Source: Thioalkalivibrio thiocyanodenitrificans ARhD 1 (GTDB lineage: Bacteria > Pseudomonadota > Gammaproteobacteria > Ectothiorhodospirales > Ectothiorhodospiraceae). From it: 64,000 bases of DNA. Location of the stretch: positions 62,001 to 126,000 of the forward strand of contig NZ_KB900537.1 of assembly GCF_000378965.1 (NCBI RefSeq). Reading direction: 5' to 3'. Below, one piece after another: positions 51,374 through 58,481 of this stretch; within the stretch, counting starts at the first letter, position 1, and each line of letters begins with the position of its first letter. The position numbers and the translations under genes are program-made. The notes beneath the pieces were generated by a model, which was not told the origin of the DNA, made no database searches, and was given only the letters and a program-made list of their open reading frames with translations.

Positions 51374-51403
51374 AGTATAGCACCTGTAGGCACCGTTTGT
51401 CGA
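51374..51403 (-). promoter_or_regulatory. tmRNA promoter
   Basis: -35 TCGACA and -10 TATACT with an 18-base spacer; the -10 lies 13 bases before the tmRNA 5' end. Confidence 0.7.
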
Positions 51404-51439
51404 GGACGCGGCGCACCCAAGCCCATCACGCACGCTCGC

Positions 51440-52120
51440 CTAAGCGGCGCCCGCAATCTGCTTTCTCACCTGGTTGAGCTCAAAGCGTGCATTCGAGAGG
51501 TCCGTCTTGAGCGCCCTGATCTTCTCGCCCCTCCTGTCAAGATCCCTGAGGATGCGTTGATTCGCCCCCTCGGCGGCCCGCAGTCTCTGGTTGAGCGCTT
51601 CCGGGTCTCCAACGCGAGAGAGCATCTCGGTCATCAGGAACAGCTCACCTTCGACAGACCGCTCGAACTGCATCGCCAGCAGCGCCTTCTCGTACTCACC
51701 ATAGGCCGCTTTGGCGTTGTGGTAGCGAAGCTGCGCCGCCGGGCCGGCCGCGGCCTTGATCCCGCCTCTGGAGGTCACCAGGAGCAATCCCCAGCCATCC
51801 GGGAGGTCGTCAGGGGTAATCACGCCCTGCGGGCACAGGTAGTAGCGCCACCGCCCCAGTCCGACCCTGTCTCCGTTTCGGTGCGGCTTTCGCCGATCCG
51901 CCAGGAAATCGCCGCGAGTCACCTTGACTTCGACCACGGTGGATCCGTCCAGCGGGTGACCCCCCTGGTACCTGAAGCCGATGGCATCTGGGATCTCCCC
52001 CTCGTGCCCGCTCCTGGCTTCACTGAAGGCAATCCTGCACCCTGGCCCTCCTGCGCTTTGCGGGCGCTTCAACCACCTCGTGGCGAGCTCGCAGAGCTGC
52101 GTATGCGTGATGGGCTTCAT
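51440..52120 (-). CDS. PD-(D/E)XK nuclease-like (MmcB-type) protein with coiled coil
   Basis: 226 residues from ATG 52120. The first 150 residues carry a restriction-endonuclease-like core: IPDAIGF, then TVVEVKVTRGDFLADRRKPH, the E-V-K-V-x-R-x-D-F-x-x-D pattern of MmcB-type DNA-repair nucleases. The last 70 residues are a coiled coil (ANQRILRDLDRRGEKIRALK). Likely DNA processing or repair. Confidence 0.7.
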   Translation of the reverse strand: MKPITHTQLCELATRWLKRPQSAGGPGCRIAFSEARSGHEGEIPDAIGFRYQGGHPLDGSTVVEVKVTRGDFLADRRKPHRNGDRVGLGRWRYYLCPQGVITPDDLPDGWGLLLVTSRGGIKAAAGPAAQLRYHNAKAAYGEYEKALLAMQFERSVEGELFLMTEMLSRVGDPEALNQRLRAAEGANQRILRDLDRRGEKIRALKTDLSNARFELNQVRKQIAGAA

Positions 52121-52206
52121 TCTCGAAATCTCCAGTTCGCGCGCGCCGCGCGCATGTATATCTATCAGCGCCCTACCCCGCAAAGGAGCAAGGCGCCTGC
52201 GCCCAG

Positions 52207-52215
52207 GTGTAGCGA
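52207..52215 (-). promoter_or_regulatory. TCGCTACAC promoter motif
   Basis: ATTCGCTACACCTG lies 87 bases before ATG 52120, the C variant at the seventh position. Confidence 0.45.
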
Positions 52216-52265
52216 ATCGCCCGCCCTGGCTGACATCCGCAGCGCGGCGCCGTGGTCGAGTCTCC

Positions 52266-52511
52266 TCAAGCGAGAACGCGGTACTCGAACAGCCCGAAGT
52301 TGACAGGGTTGGCGCGATGCGCCTCGATGCGCTGATTCAGCGCAAAGCGGCTCTCCTCTTGCGCGAGCACGTGCCAGCCGGCCTGCGCCGCGGATGTCGT
52401 CTTCTTACGACAAAGCGCGGCAAAAGGCCGGCGTGGATCCGGGCGAAATGTCTCCGGGGTGAGAGGGCGTCTGGCGCCCGACTGCGATTGATTTCTCGAT
52501 GGGGATCTCAT
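52266..52511 (-). CDS. Small basic protein downstream of the tRNA array
   Basis: 81 residues from ATG 52511 (ACAGGAGGCG upstream), Arg/Pro-rich N-terminus then KKTTSAAQAGWHVLAQEESR. It starts 18 bases past tRNA-His and may be translated from the read-through tRNA transcript. Not recognised. Confidence 0.5.
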   Translation of the reverse strand: MRSPSRNQSQSGARRPLTPETFRPDPRRPFAALCRKKTTSAAQAGWHVLAQEESRFALNQRIEAHRANPVNFGLFEYRVLA

Positions 52512-52529
52512 GACGCCTCCTGTGAAATT

Positions 52530-52606
52530 TGGGGTGTCCGATCGGAGTTGAACCGACATCTGCCTGGGTCACATCCAGGAGCTCTACCTGTTGAGCTACG
52601 AACACC
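52530..52606 (-). tRNA. tRNA-His (GTG)
   Basis: 77 nt with the extra 5' G opposite C73 that marks tRNA-His. Anticodon loop ATGTGAC, CCA encoded. Confidence 0.95.
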
Positions 52607-52631
52607 ATGGGTTGCACTGCAAGGTTGGGTC

Positions 52632-52718
52632 TGGTGCGCGCCGAGGGACTCGAACCCTCACGGCCTGCCGGCCACCTGGTTTTGAAGCAGGCGTGTCTAC
52701 CTGTTCCACCACACGCGC
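52632..52718 (-). tRNA. tRNA-Leu (CAA)
   Basis: 87 nt, class II with variable stem GGCC/GGCC. Anticodon loop TTCAAAA reads UUG codons. The D arm is Leu-type and CCA is encoded. The last acceptor pair (G-G) is mismatched. Confidence 0.88.
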
Positions 52719-52723
52719 GTGAT

Positions 52724-52797
52724 TGGCTGTCGCCCAGGGACTCGAACCCCGGTTTTCTGGTCCAGAACCAGACGTCCTACCACTAGACGAGGCGACA
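52724..52797 (-). tRNA. tRNA-Gln (CTG)
   Basis: 74 nt. Anticodon loop TTCTGGA, stem TCTGG/CCAGA, discriminator G, T1-A72 pair as usual for Gln. CCA encoded. Confidence 0.93.
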
Positions 52798-52806
52798 AGG
52801 ATAAAG

Positions 52807-52848
52807 TGGAGCCGAAGGCGAGATTCGAACTCGCGACCGCCCGGTTAC
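52807..52848 (-). pseudogene. tRNA-Thr (CGT), 3' part, interrupted by TnpB element
   Basis: Contains the 3' anticodon strand, variable loop, T arm and TCCA end. Together with 54280-54314 it forms a 77-nt tRNA with anticodon loop TTCGTAA. The break falls between C34 and G35 of the anticodon. Confidence 0.88.
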
Positions 52849-54279
52849 CTTGGCGCGCCGTAAAGCCTCACCCTTCAGGGCGGGGATATAAGGCGCGGTG
52901 TGCGAGGCGCGCCTGAAGGCGCGTGCAGGCCGGCGGTTTCTGTCGCTATACTGCCCGGTATGAAGCGTCTACAGGCTTTCAAGTTCGAGCTACGCCCCGA
53001 CGGTGAGCAGCGGCGCCAGATGCGCCGCTTCGCCGGCTCCTGCCGATTCGTATTCAACAAGGCCCTGGCGTTGCAAAAAGAACGCTACGAGCGCGGGGAG
53101 AAAAAGCTCGGCTACGCAGAGCTATGTAAGGAGCTGATATCCTGGAAGCGGAATACGGAAACCACCTGGCTTGGCGATACCCCCTCTCAGGCTCTCCAGC
53201 AAACGCTCAAGGACCTTGAGCGGGCTTATACCAACTTCTTCGCCAAGCGGGCCGCCTTCCCGCGCCGCAAGAAGAAAGGCCTTGCCGATAGCTTTCGCTA
53301 TCCGCAAGGCTGCAAGCTCGATCAAGGCAACAGCCGGATCTTCCTGCCCAAGCTTGGCTGGCAGCGCTACCGCAACAGCCGAAAGGTGCCCGGTGTGGTG
53401 AAAAACGTCACCGTCAGCCTGGCAGGGGGTAAATGGTTTGTGTCGATCCAAACCGAGCGGGAGGTGGAACAGCCGATCCCGAAAGCTATTAGCGCCATCG
53501 GTATCGACATGGGGGTCACCCGCTTCGCCACCCTTTCGGACGGAACATCCTACGCGCCGCTGAGTAGCTTCAAGCGGCACCAGGACAGGTTGCGTAACGC
53601 GCAACAGTCCTTGAGCCGAAAAGCAAAGTTCAGCAACAACTGGAAGCGGGCAAGGGCCCGCGTCCAGAAGATTCACGCCCGCATCGGCAATGCCCGCCGG
53701 GACTACCTGCACAAGACCTCAACCGCGATCAGCAAAAACCACGCGATGGTGTGTATCGAGGACTTGCAGGTGCGGAATATGTCCCAATCCGCGGCAGGCA
53801 CCATCGAGCAACCGGGCAGGTATGTTCAGGCCAAGGCCAGCCTGAACAAGGCCATCCTCGACCAGGGCTGGTTCGAATTCCGTCGTCAATTGGACTACAA
53901 GCTGGCGTGGCAAGGCGGGTGGTTGGTGGCCGTGCCACCACAAAATACCAGCCGCACATGCCCGGCCTGTGGCCATGTCTCGGCGGACAACCGCCAGACG
54001 CAGGCCAGGTTCGTGTGCGTCGGATGCGGTTTCGAGGAGAACGCCGACATGGTCGGCGCGATCAACATCCTCTCTCGCGGGATGCAAAAGCTGCGAGACG
54101 AAGGGCAGGACACGGCGGATGCTTCCGCTGGGTGTGAAAGCACAGCCCGGATCGCCTGTGAAGTGAGCGGTGCAGTAATGCCGCCAGCAGCAGGAACCTA
54201 CCGAAGCGACTCAGGAGTGGCTCGAGGCCAGGATGAGCGCCGTAGGAATCCTCGTCCTTTAGGGCGAGGAGGATGTCAA
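52849..54279 (+). mobile_element. IS605-family TnpB-only element, copy 2
   Basis: 1431 bases. Inserted after TTAC in the minus-strand tRNA-Thr gene, opposite to the direction of tRNA transcription. It is nearly identical to copy 1 until the last 60 bases, where changes cluster. No target duplication is visible, so precise excision would restore the tRNA. Confidence 0.9.
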
Positions 54280-54303
54280 GAATCGGGAGCTCTGGCCGGC
54301 TGA
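52960..54303 (+). CDS. tnpB: TnpB RNA-guided nuclease, copy 2 (C-terminally extended)
   Basis: 447 residues. Identical to copy 1 through the catalytic and zinc-finger regions, with one visible substitution (NMSQS for NISQS). A one-base length difference in the right end removes the normal stop, so the frame runs through the omega hairpin into the tRNA remnant and adds about 25 residues. RuvC residues are intact. Whether the tail affects activity is unknown. Confidence 0.9.
   Translation: MKRLQAFKFELRPDGEQRRQMRRFAGSCRFVFNKALALQKERYERGEKKLGYAELCKELISWKRNTETTWLGDTPSQALQQTLKDLERAYTNFFAKRAAFPRRKKKGLADSFRYPQGCKLDQGNSRIFLPKLGWQRYRNSRKVPGVVKNVTVSLAGGKWFVSIQTEREVEQPIPKAISAIGIDMGVTRFATLSDGTSYAPLSSFKRHQDRLRNAQQSLSRKAKFSNNWKRARARVQKIHARIGNARRDYLHKTSTAISKNHAMVCIEDLQVRNMSQSAAGTIEQPGRYVQAKASLNKAILDQGWFEFRRQLDYKLAWQGGWLVAVPPQNTSRTCPACGHVSADNRQTQARFVCVGCGFEENADMVGAINILSRGMQKLRDEGQDTADASAGCESTARIACEVSGAVMPPAAGTYRSDSGVARGQDERRRNPRPLGRGGCQESGALAG
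54190..54299 (+). ncRNA. Predicted omega RNA 3' part and guide, copy 2
   Basis: Right-end hairpin CCTCGTCC-TTTA-GGGCGAGG, different in sequence from copy 1 but still fully paired. The predicted guide starts GAATCGGGAGCTCTGG at 54280, which is tRNA-Thr sequence. Confidence 0.5.
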
Positions 54304-54314
54304 GCTACTTCGGC
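54280..54314 (-). pseudogene. tRNA-Thr (CGT), 5' part, interrupted by TnpB element
   Basis: Acceptor GCCGAAG, D arm and 5' anticodon strand up to the first anticodon base. Partner of 52807-52848. Confidence 0.88.
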
Positions 54315-54324
54315 TTAGAAGAAA

Positions 54325-54414
54325 TGGCGGCGAGGGTGGGATTTGAACCCACGGACCCTAAAGGGCCTCCCGCTTTCGAGGCGGACACGATAAACCAGGC
54401 TCCGTCACCTCGCC
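54325..54414 (-). tRNA. tRNA-Ser (CGA)
   Basis: 90 nt, class II. Anticodon loop CTCGAAA, variable stem GGCCC/GGGTC, CCA encoded. Confidence 0.93.
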
Positions 54415-54430
54415 GCAGAACATTGCTTGC

Positions 54431-56461
54431 CTACTTCAAAGGCAGGTGTTTTCCAGCATGGCCGATCACGACCATACGATCCTCGGCATCCCAAAGAAAA
54501 TGCACCCGCAGGGTCCGCTCGATGTTATCGGCCACCCCGATACCGAGGTGCGCGAACATCGCCCTGCTCTTGCCCTTGTAGAAAAAATGGCGCTTTTGAG
54601 CCAGCGCCTTGCTCTTGCGGATCGTCTCTGACTCCGTGGCGCGATAAGCCTCGCCAAGCCACTCGCGGGCTTCCGCGTCAGGCCGGCCGCTTCGCAGAGA
54701 ATCCACGTAATCGGTCACCAGGGTCCTGAGAAGACCGAACATCCGTGCCCCATACTCAAAGCCGGGCACCTGCGCAGCGCTCTCGTAGGCGGAGTCCAGG
54801 ATCCGGACGCGATCACCCCACAGCCATTCGACAGCCCGCAGCACCTGCTCGGGAGTCGGGCTGCCGGACAGGCATTCGCGCACATCCTGCCATCGCGGGT
54901 CGCGCTCCTGGCCCTCCAGGGATTGTTTCAGCCGCGCCTCGCCGGCCTCGACGCGCTGGCGCAGATCGAACGCCTCCGCTTTGGCTTGAGCGGCCTCCTT
55001 GAGCGCCTCAGCCTCCCGGTCACGCGCCTTCGCCAGCTCGACCTCCAGCTGACGCTTGCCCAACGAGACCTCTTCGAGCGCTTTCTCCAGTTCCCGCGCC
55101 TGATGCTCCTGGGGGTCAGCCTGCACCGACGGCTCCGCTGAGCCTCTGTCAAAAACCTCCCCTTTGCGCCATTCAGAGACCCCTGCGTAGCACGCGCAGA
55201 CCTCCTCCAGCGCATCACTGATCGACAGCTTCGCCGCCTCCAGCTTCGCTGTTGCCTTGGAGAGATCGGCGGCATGAAGCACCGGATCCTTGCTGTAGCG
55301 CGTAACGTCTTGCGCCGCGTCGTGGATCGCCTGCTCTGCCTCCGGGAACTGGTGCAAGAGAACCGGGATCGTGCTGGTGATCCGCTCGAACACGTCTCGA
55401 TGCAATGTGGCGTAATCCCAGAGCGTTTCGCAGGCGTGATACCAGCCGACATACTCCTTGCAAATCTGATCCGTACGGAATTTTCCGGTGGGGATTCCAT
55501 ACTTCTCGGCCGTCTCGTTGAGCCGATCGAGCGTCTTTTGCAGAGGGCCACCCAGGCTGATCTCCTCAAGCACAGCCTCTGGCAGTGCGGTTCGAAGAGC
55601 GGCGTGCGGGCCGATGATGTCGTCCATTCGCGCCGCCGCCTCAAGACTTGCGAATCGCGGCATCTGGCGAAAGACGGCGTTCTTTAGATCGTCCCACCAG
55701 CAGACAAGGTCGTTGACCTTCTCCATGGCTTCACTGAGCGCCCCGCCCTTAACCTCCATGCCAGAGGAGCCTTCGACGAGGTTGTCCCTCTCGTCTTTCA
55801 TGATCTCGGCGAAGCCGAAACGGAACTCCTCGGAACTATCCAGGTAATGGCGGATGACCCCCTGCCAGCCGCATAATGTCGCCAGGGCCACCAGCGCCAG
55901 CAGGAATACTTCGAACTTCTCCAGCCGATGCAGCCCGGGGATGCGATCTTCACCAACGAGACGCTCAATCTCCACCGCCAGCATTAGCCAGCGCGCGCCT
56001 TCACGGGAAAGGGGCTCCTGTGCCGCTTCTCTTTCAAGCCACTGCGCCGCCCACGGGACTTCGCGAGCGAATACTTCCTCGTCGAACTGCTTTGGCGCCG
56101 AAAGACTGTACTGCTTGATGAACCGCTCTAAAGCCCCCCGCTCTACTGAAGGAACCGACCCGGTCTCGCTGAGATTGAATATCAATCTACGGTTGGTTGG
56201 TTCTGCCAGAAGCTCTCCGATCAATTCCTCGGATGACGGCTTCCCCTGGCCCTTCTGCGCGAAGCGCTTCTTGGTCTTGCTCAGAAGCTCGGCGATCTCG
56301 GGGGTCTTTTCATAGGTCTGCATGACTTTCTTGAGAGAGCCGCCCAGATGGCGCGGCAGCACCCCTTGCGAAGAGATTCTCGAGCGAGATGCTGCGTACA
56401 GATAGGCGATGCCTGGAAGGATGTCATCGGCCGCGTGGCTTTCTATGGGAGAAGTATTCAT
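54431..56461 (-). CDS. Large coiled-coil protein inside the tRNA array
   Basis: 676 residues from ATG 56461 (AGAGGACTT upstream). Helical throughout, one hydrophobic stretch (FEVFLLALVALATLCGWQGV), a long coiled coil near residues 460-560 (ELEKALEEVSLGKRQLEVEL) and a distinct C-terminal domain ending HFLWDAEDRMVVIGHAGKHL. That end looks like a small compact domain, reminiscent of RelE/ParE-type strands, but this is only an impression. It lies between tRNA-Ser genes, in the array direction. Function unknown. Confidence 0.65.
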   Translation of the reverse strand: MNTSPIESHAADDILPGIAYLYAASRSRISSQGVLPRHLGGSLKKVMQTYEKTPEIAELLSKTKKRFAQKGQGKPSSEELIGELLAEPTNRRLIFNLSETGSVPSVERGALERFIKQYSLSAPKQFDEEVFAREVPWAAQWLEREAAQEPLSREGARWLMLAVEIERLVGEDRIPGLHRLEKFEVFLLALVALATLCGWQGVIRHYLDSSEEFRFGFAEIMKDERDNLVEGSSGMEVKGGALSEAMEKVNDLVCWWDDLKNAVFRQMPRFASLEAAARMDDIIGPHAALRTALPEAVLEEISLGGPLQKTLDRLNETAEKYGIPTGKFRTDQICKEYVGWYHACETLWDYATLHRDVFERITSTIPVLLHQFPEAEQAIHDAAQDVTRYSKDPVLHAADLSKATAKLEAAKLSISDALEEVCACYAGVSEWRKGEVFDRGSAEPSVQADPQEHQARELEKALEEVSLGKRQLEVELAKARDREAEALKEAAQAKAEAFDLRQRVEAGEARLKQSLEGQERDPRWQDVRECLSGSPTPEQVLRAVEWLWGDRVRILDSAYESAAQVPGFEYGARMFGLLRTLVTDYVDSLRSGRPDAEAREWLGEAYRATESETIRKSKALAQKRHFFYKGKSRAMFAHLGIGVADNIERTLRVHFLWDAEDRMVVIGHAGKHLPLK

Positions 56462-56537
56462 TGCAAGTCCTCTGCGATGGGTCACCGCTTTATAGTTTAC
56501 GTCGAGAGCGCCGCGCGCTCTATCCAGGCGAGGGGCA

Positions 56538-56777
56538 TCAAAACGGCAGGCATTGCTCGTGCTTCCCATACCGCTTACCGCAGTCCCGGCACTTCTCAGG
56601 CATCCACCTGCGCCAGAACCAGTACCCGACCCATTCCTTGAATCGATTGTGCCGCGTGTCTCCCGCCAGGTCTTGGTACGAGAGAAGCTGATCGCAGTGC
56701 GCGCAGTGCAGGTGCTCCGGGGGAGCCGGATCCTCCGGGTGGCCTTCGCAGCCGAACCACCAACATTTCAAGCCCAT
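56538..56777 (-). CDS. Small zinc-binding phage-type protein
   Basis: 79 residues from ATG 56777 (GCGGAGG upstream). LKCWWFGCEGH followed by HCAHCDQ and CRDCGKRYG gives several Cys/His pairs, similar to DUF1660-type prophage proteins. Encoded in the tRNA array. Function unknown. Confidence 0.6.
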   Translation of the reverse strand: MGLKCWWFGCEGHPEDPAPPEHLHCAHCDQLLSYQDLAGDTRHNRFKEWVGYWFWRRWMPEKCRDCGKRYGKHEQCLPF

Positions 56778-56818
56778 ATCAACCTCCGCAGACAAGAATC
56801 AGACCAGTCCCTTCAGCA

Positions 56819-57046
56819 TCACTCACCGGCGATCGCCACCTGAATCTGACGACGCAGATCGTTGAGCGCCGCGCGGTCATCGGGGTGCATTTCCGATAAA
56901 GGGCGATCGAGGATGTTGCTGATCTCGCACTCGGCACGCTTGAGCGTCCCAAGGCGATATCGCTCCGGGGTCATGCCCCTCTTGTTGCACTCCGCGACGA
57001 GCACGGCCTTGGTGGCGCTGGTTTCTCCTGGCGACGTGATGTGCAT
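56819..57046 (-). CDS. Small hypothetical protein
   Basis: 75 residues from ATG 57046 (ACGGAGAA upstream), charged and helical (LKRAECEISNILDRPLSEMH). Part of the set of small genes placed between tRNAs. Not recognised. Confidence 0.55.
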   Translation of the reverse strand: MHITSPGETSATKAVLVAECNKRGMTPERYRLGTLKRAECEISNILDRPLSEMHPDDRAALNDLRRQIQVAIAGE

Positions 57047-57138
57047 GCGATTCTCCGTTGTTGATGTAGTATCGGCCGCGGGGGACCGCCGGACTCTCTG
57101 CGTCAACCCTTTATACTCAGGCCGGCTCGTTTTATGTA

Positions 57139-57233
57139 TGGCGAAGGGCGTGGGATTCGAACCCACGAAACCACAATATGTGTGGTTTTCCCGCTTAGCA
57201 GGCGGGTGCTTTAAGCCGCTCAGCCAGCCCTTC
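57139..57233 (-). tRNA. tRNA-Ser (GCT)
   Basis: 95 nt, class II. Anticodon loop CTGCTAA between CCCGC/GCGGG; long variable arm AACCACA/TGTGGTT. CCA encoded. Confidence 0.95.
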
Positions 57234-57283
57234 GAACAGGATAGAGGCAGGCTCGCGCCCCGGAACATTTCCGGGTTGTTCAT

Positions 57284-57313
57284 AGTATAGCGCGAGTATT
57301 ACCCATTACTCAA
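57284..57313 (-). promoter_or_regulatory. Internal tRNA-array promoter
   Basis: -35 TTGAGT and -10 TATACT with 18-base spacing, about 50 bases before tRNA-Ser (GCT). Confidence 0.6.
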
Positions 57314-57326
57314 GATCAATAATATG

Positions 57327-57420
57327 CGGCGAGAGTGGGATTCGAACCCACGGGCGCTCTTTCTAAGATCGCCTCCCGCGTTCAAGGCGGGCACGATAAA
57401 CCAGACTCCGTCATCTCGCC
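57327..57420 (-). tRNA. tRNA-Ser (TGA), CCA not encoded
   Basis: 94 nt, class II. Anticodon loop CTTGAAC in CCCGC/GCGGG. After discriminator G73 the DNA reads CAT, so CCA must be added. Confidence 0.9.
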
Positions 57421-57544
57421 ATAACTTGCCAGAGCATAGGGCTTTGAGCCCTCGACCTCGTGCTCACAAGGCCGTCGCACACGCTTGCGCCGCCATGCTT
57501 GGAGCTCTCTATCGGCCGGCCCTGCTCCTGGGTTCGGCCAATAT

Positions 57545-57629
57545 TGGTGGCAGCGGAGAGACTCGAACTCTCACGGAATAATCCACTGGATCCTAAATCC
57601 AGCGCGTCTACCGGTTTCGCCACGCTGCC
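57545..57629 (-). tRNA. tRNA-Leu (TAG)
   Basis: 85 nt, class II. Anticodon loop TTTAGGA in CTGGA/TCCAG, CCA encoded. Confidence 0.94.
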
Positions 57630-57634
57630 GTGTT

Positions 57635-57711
57635 TGGTGGTGACGGCGCGGATCGAACGCGCATGCTCGGCCTTATGAATGCCGCGGTATTGCCTCTTCA
57701 CCCACGTCACC
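57635..57711 (-). tRNA. tRNA with CAT anticodon (Met or Ile2)
   Basis: 77 nt, anticodon loop TTCATAA. The acceptor GGTGACG/CGTCACC is perfect and CCA is encoded. It lacks initiator features, so it is an elongator Met or a lysidine-type Ile tRNA. The innermost anticodon pair is A-G. Confidence 0.85.
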
Positions 57712-57725
57712 GAATACAGGGAAGT

Positions 57726-57800
57726 TGGTGCACCTGACGGGAATCGAACCCGTGTCGAGAGGTTGAGAACCTCCAATCCTGACCGCTAGACGACAGGTGC
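57726..57800 (-). tRNA. tRNA-Glu (CTC)
   Basis: 75 nt, anticodon loop TTCTCAA, acceptor GCACCTG/CAGGTGC, CCA encoded. Shares its acceptor with tRNA-Glu (TTC) at 58289. Confidence 0.93.
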
Positions 57801-57845
57801 TGATGGTATATGTCGCTCAAGCCCTTGAGCTGAGCAGACGGAATA

Positions 57846-57921
57846 TGGCGGGCCTGATGGGTTTCGATCCCACTACCTCCTGCGTGACAGGCAGGCGCTC
57901 TCCCGATTGAGCTACAGACCC
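57846..57921 (-). tRNA. tRNA-Asp (GTC)
   Basis: 76 nt, anticodon loop CTGTCAC in CCTGC/GCAGG, discriminator G, CCA encoded. Its 5' end overlaps the stop codon of the gene at 57912. Confidence 0.95.
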
Positions 57922-58163
57922 GGGTTGAAGTCTTCCTTGACGATCGCCTCGTGCCGGCGTTCCTGGATGGTCTTTTTTCGCCACCTTCTGCGCGGATTGC
58001 CGCACATGAAGCACGAACAGGGGCATGGCGTGTCGACCACCATACTGAGGTGTTTGCGCTCGCCGCTGAGGTCCCTTCCCCAGAAGCGGCGCCTGGCGTT
58101 TTTGAGCCGTTCGACATGGTGCCTGCGTATCGATCGGCTTTGATCCTTCACCTGATCATTCAT
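57912..58163 (-). CDS. Small Cys-rich basic protein overlapping tRNA-Asp
   Basis: 83 residues from ATG 58163 (ACGGAGGAGTG upstream). Basic N-terminus, then CPCSCFMCGNPRRRW and KKTIQERRHE, a signature of small conserved proteins in bacteria and phages whose function is unknown. Its TAG stop lies inside tRNA-Asp, so mRNA translation and tRNA processing from one transcript would compete. Confidence 0.65.
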   Translation of the reverse strand: MNDQVKDQSRSIRRHHVERLKNARRRFWGRDLSGERKHLSMVVDTPCPCSCFMCGNPRRRWRKKTIQERRHEAIVKEDFNPGL

Positions 58164-58188
58164 GCACTCCTCCGTAGTTGGTTGATGG

Positions 58189-58284
58189 TGGTACCCCCGG
58201 TGGGACTCGAACCCACACCATGCGCTAATCGGGCGCCATTGCCGGGACATAAATCCGGAGTTCTACCAATTAAACTACGGGGGT
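58189..58284 (-). tRNA. Atypical tRNA with long variable arm (anticodon TAT by symmetry)
   Basis: 96 nt with good acceptor (ACCCCCG/CGGGGGT), D arm, T arm and CCA. The anticodon stem CCGG/CCGG encloses ATTTATGTC, giving TAT with a U33 but an A-C closing mismatch. A class II-type variable arm (GGCGC/GCGC) of about 23 nt follows, which is wrong for tRNA-Ile. Identity uncertain. Confidence 0.7.
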
Positions 58285-58288
58285 AAAT

Positions 58289-58363
58289 TGGTGCACCTGG
58301 CGGGATTCGAACCCGCGTAACGAGCTTGAAAGGCTCGTCTCCTGACCGCTAGATGACAGGTGC
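58289..58363 (-). tRNA. tRNA-Glu (TTC)
   Basis: 75 nt, anticodon loop CTTTCAA in CGAGC/GCTCG, CCA encoded. Confidence 0.95.
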
Positions 58364-58481
58364 GTGGGGGCGGAGGGCTCGAACCAGGGCACGCAACCCA
58401 AGGTAGTAGTGTATGCAACGAAGAGAAAGCGCGCCCTTCCAGGGGAGAAATATGGTAGCTCATTGTTTTGAAAGCAAAATG

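Noticed and set aside
52632-52718. Possible tRNA-Sec (TCA) because of CTTCAAAA in the loop
   Set aside because: Symmetric stem placement gives anticodon CAA. Acceptor and D arm are Leu-like, and the acceptor has 7 rather than 8 pairs.
54280-54314. Target-site duplication at the TnpB insertion
   Set aside because: The tRNA halves join without overlap or gap, so there is no duplication, as expected for IS605-type insertion.
57421-57545. Possible degenerate tRNA with T-arm-like CTCAAAG loop
   Set aside because: Only the T-arm region and a weak anticodon-like stem with a 6-nt loop can be drawn; no D arm or acceptor pairing.
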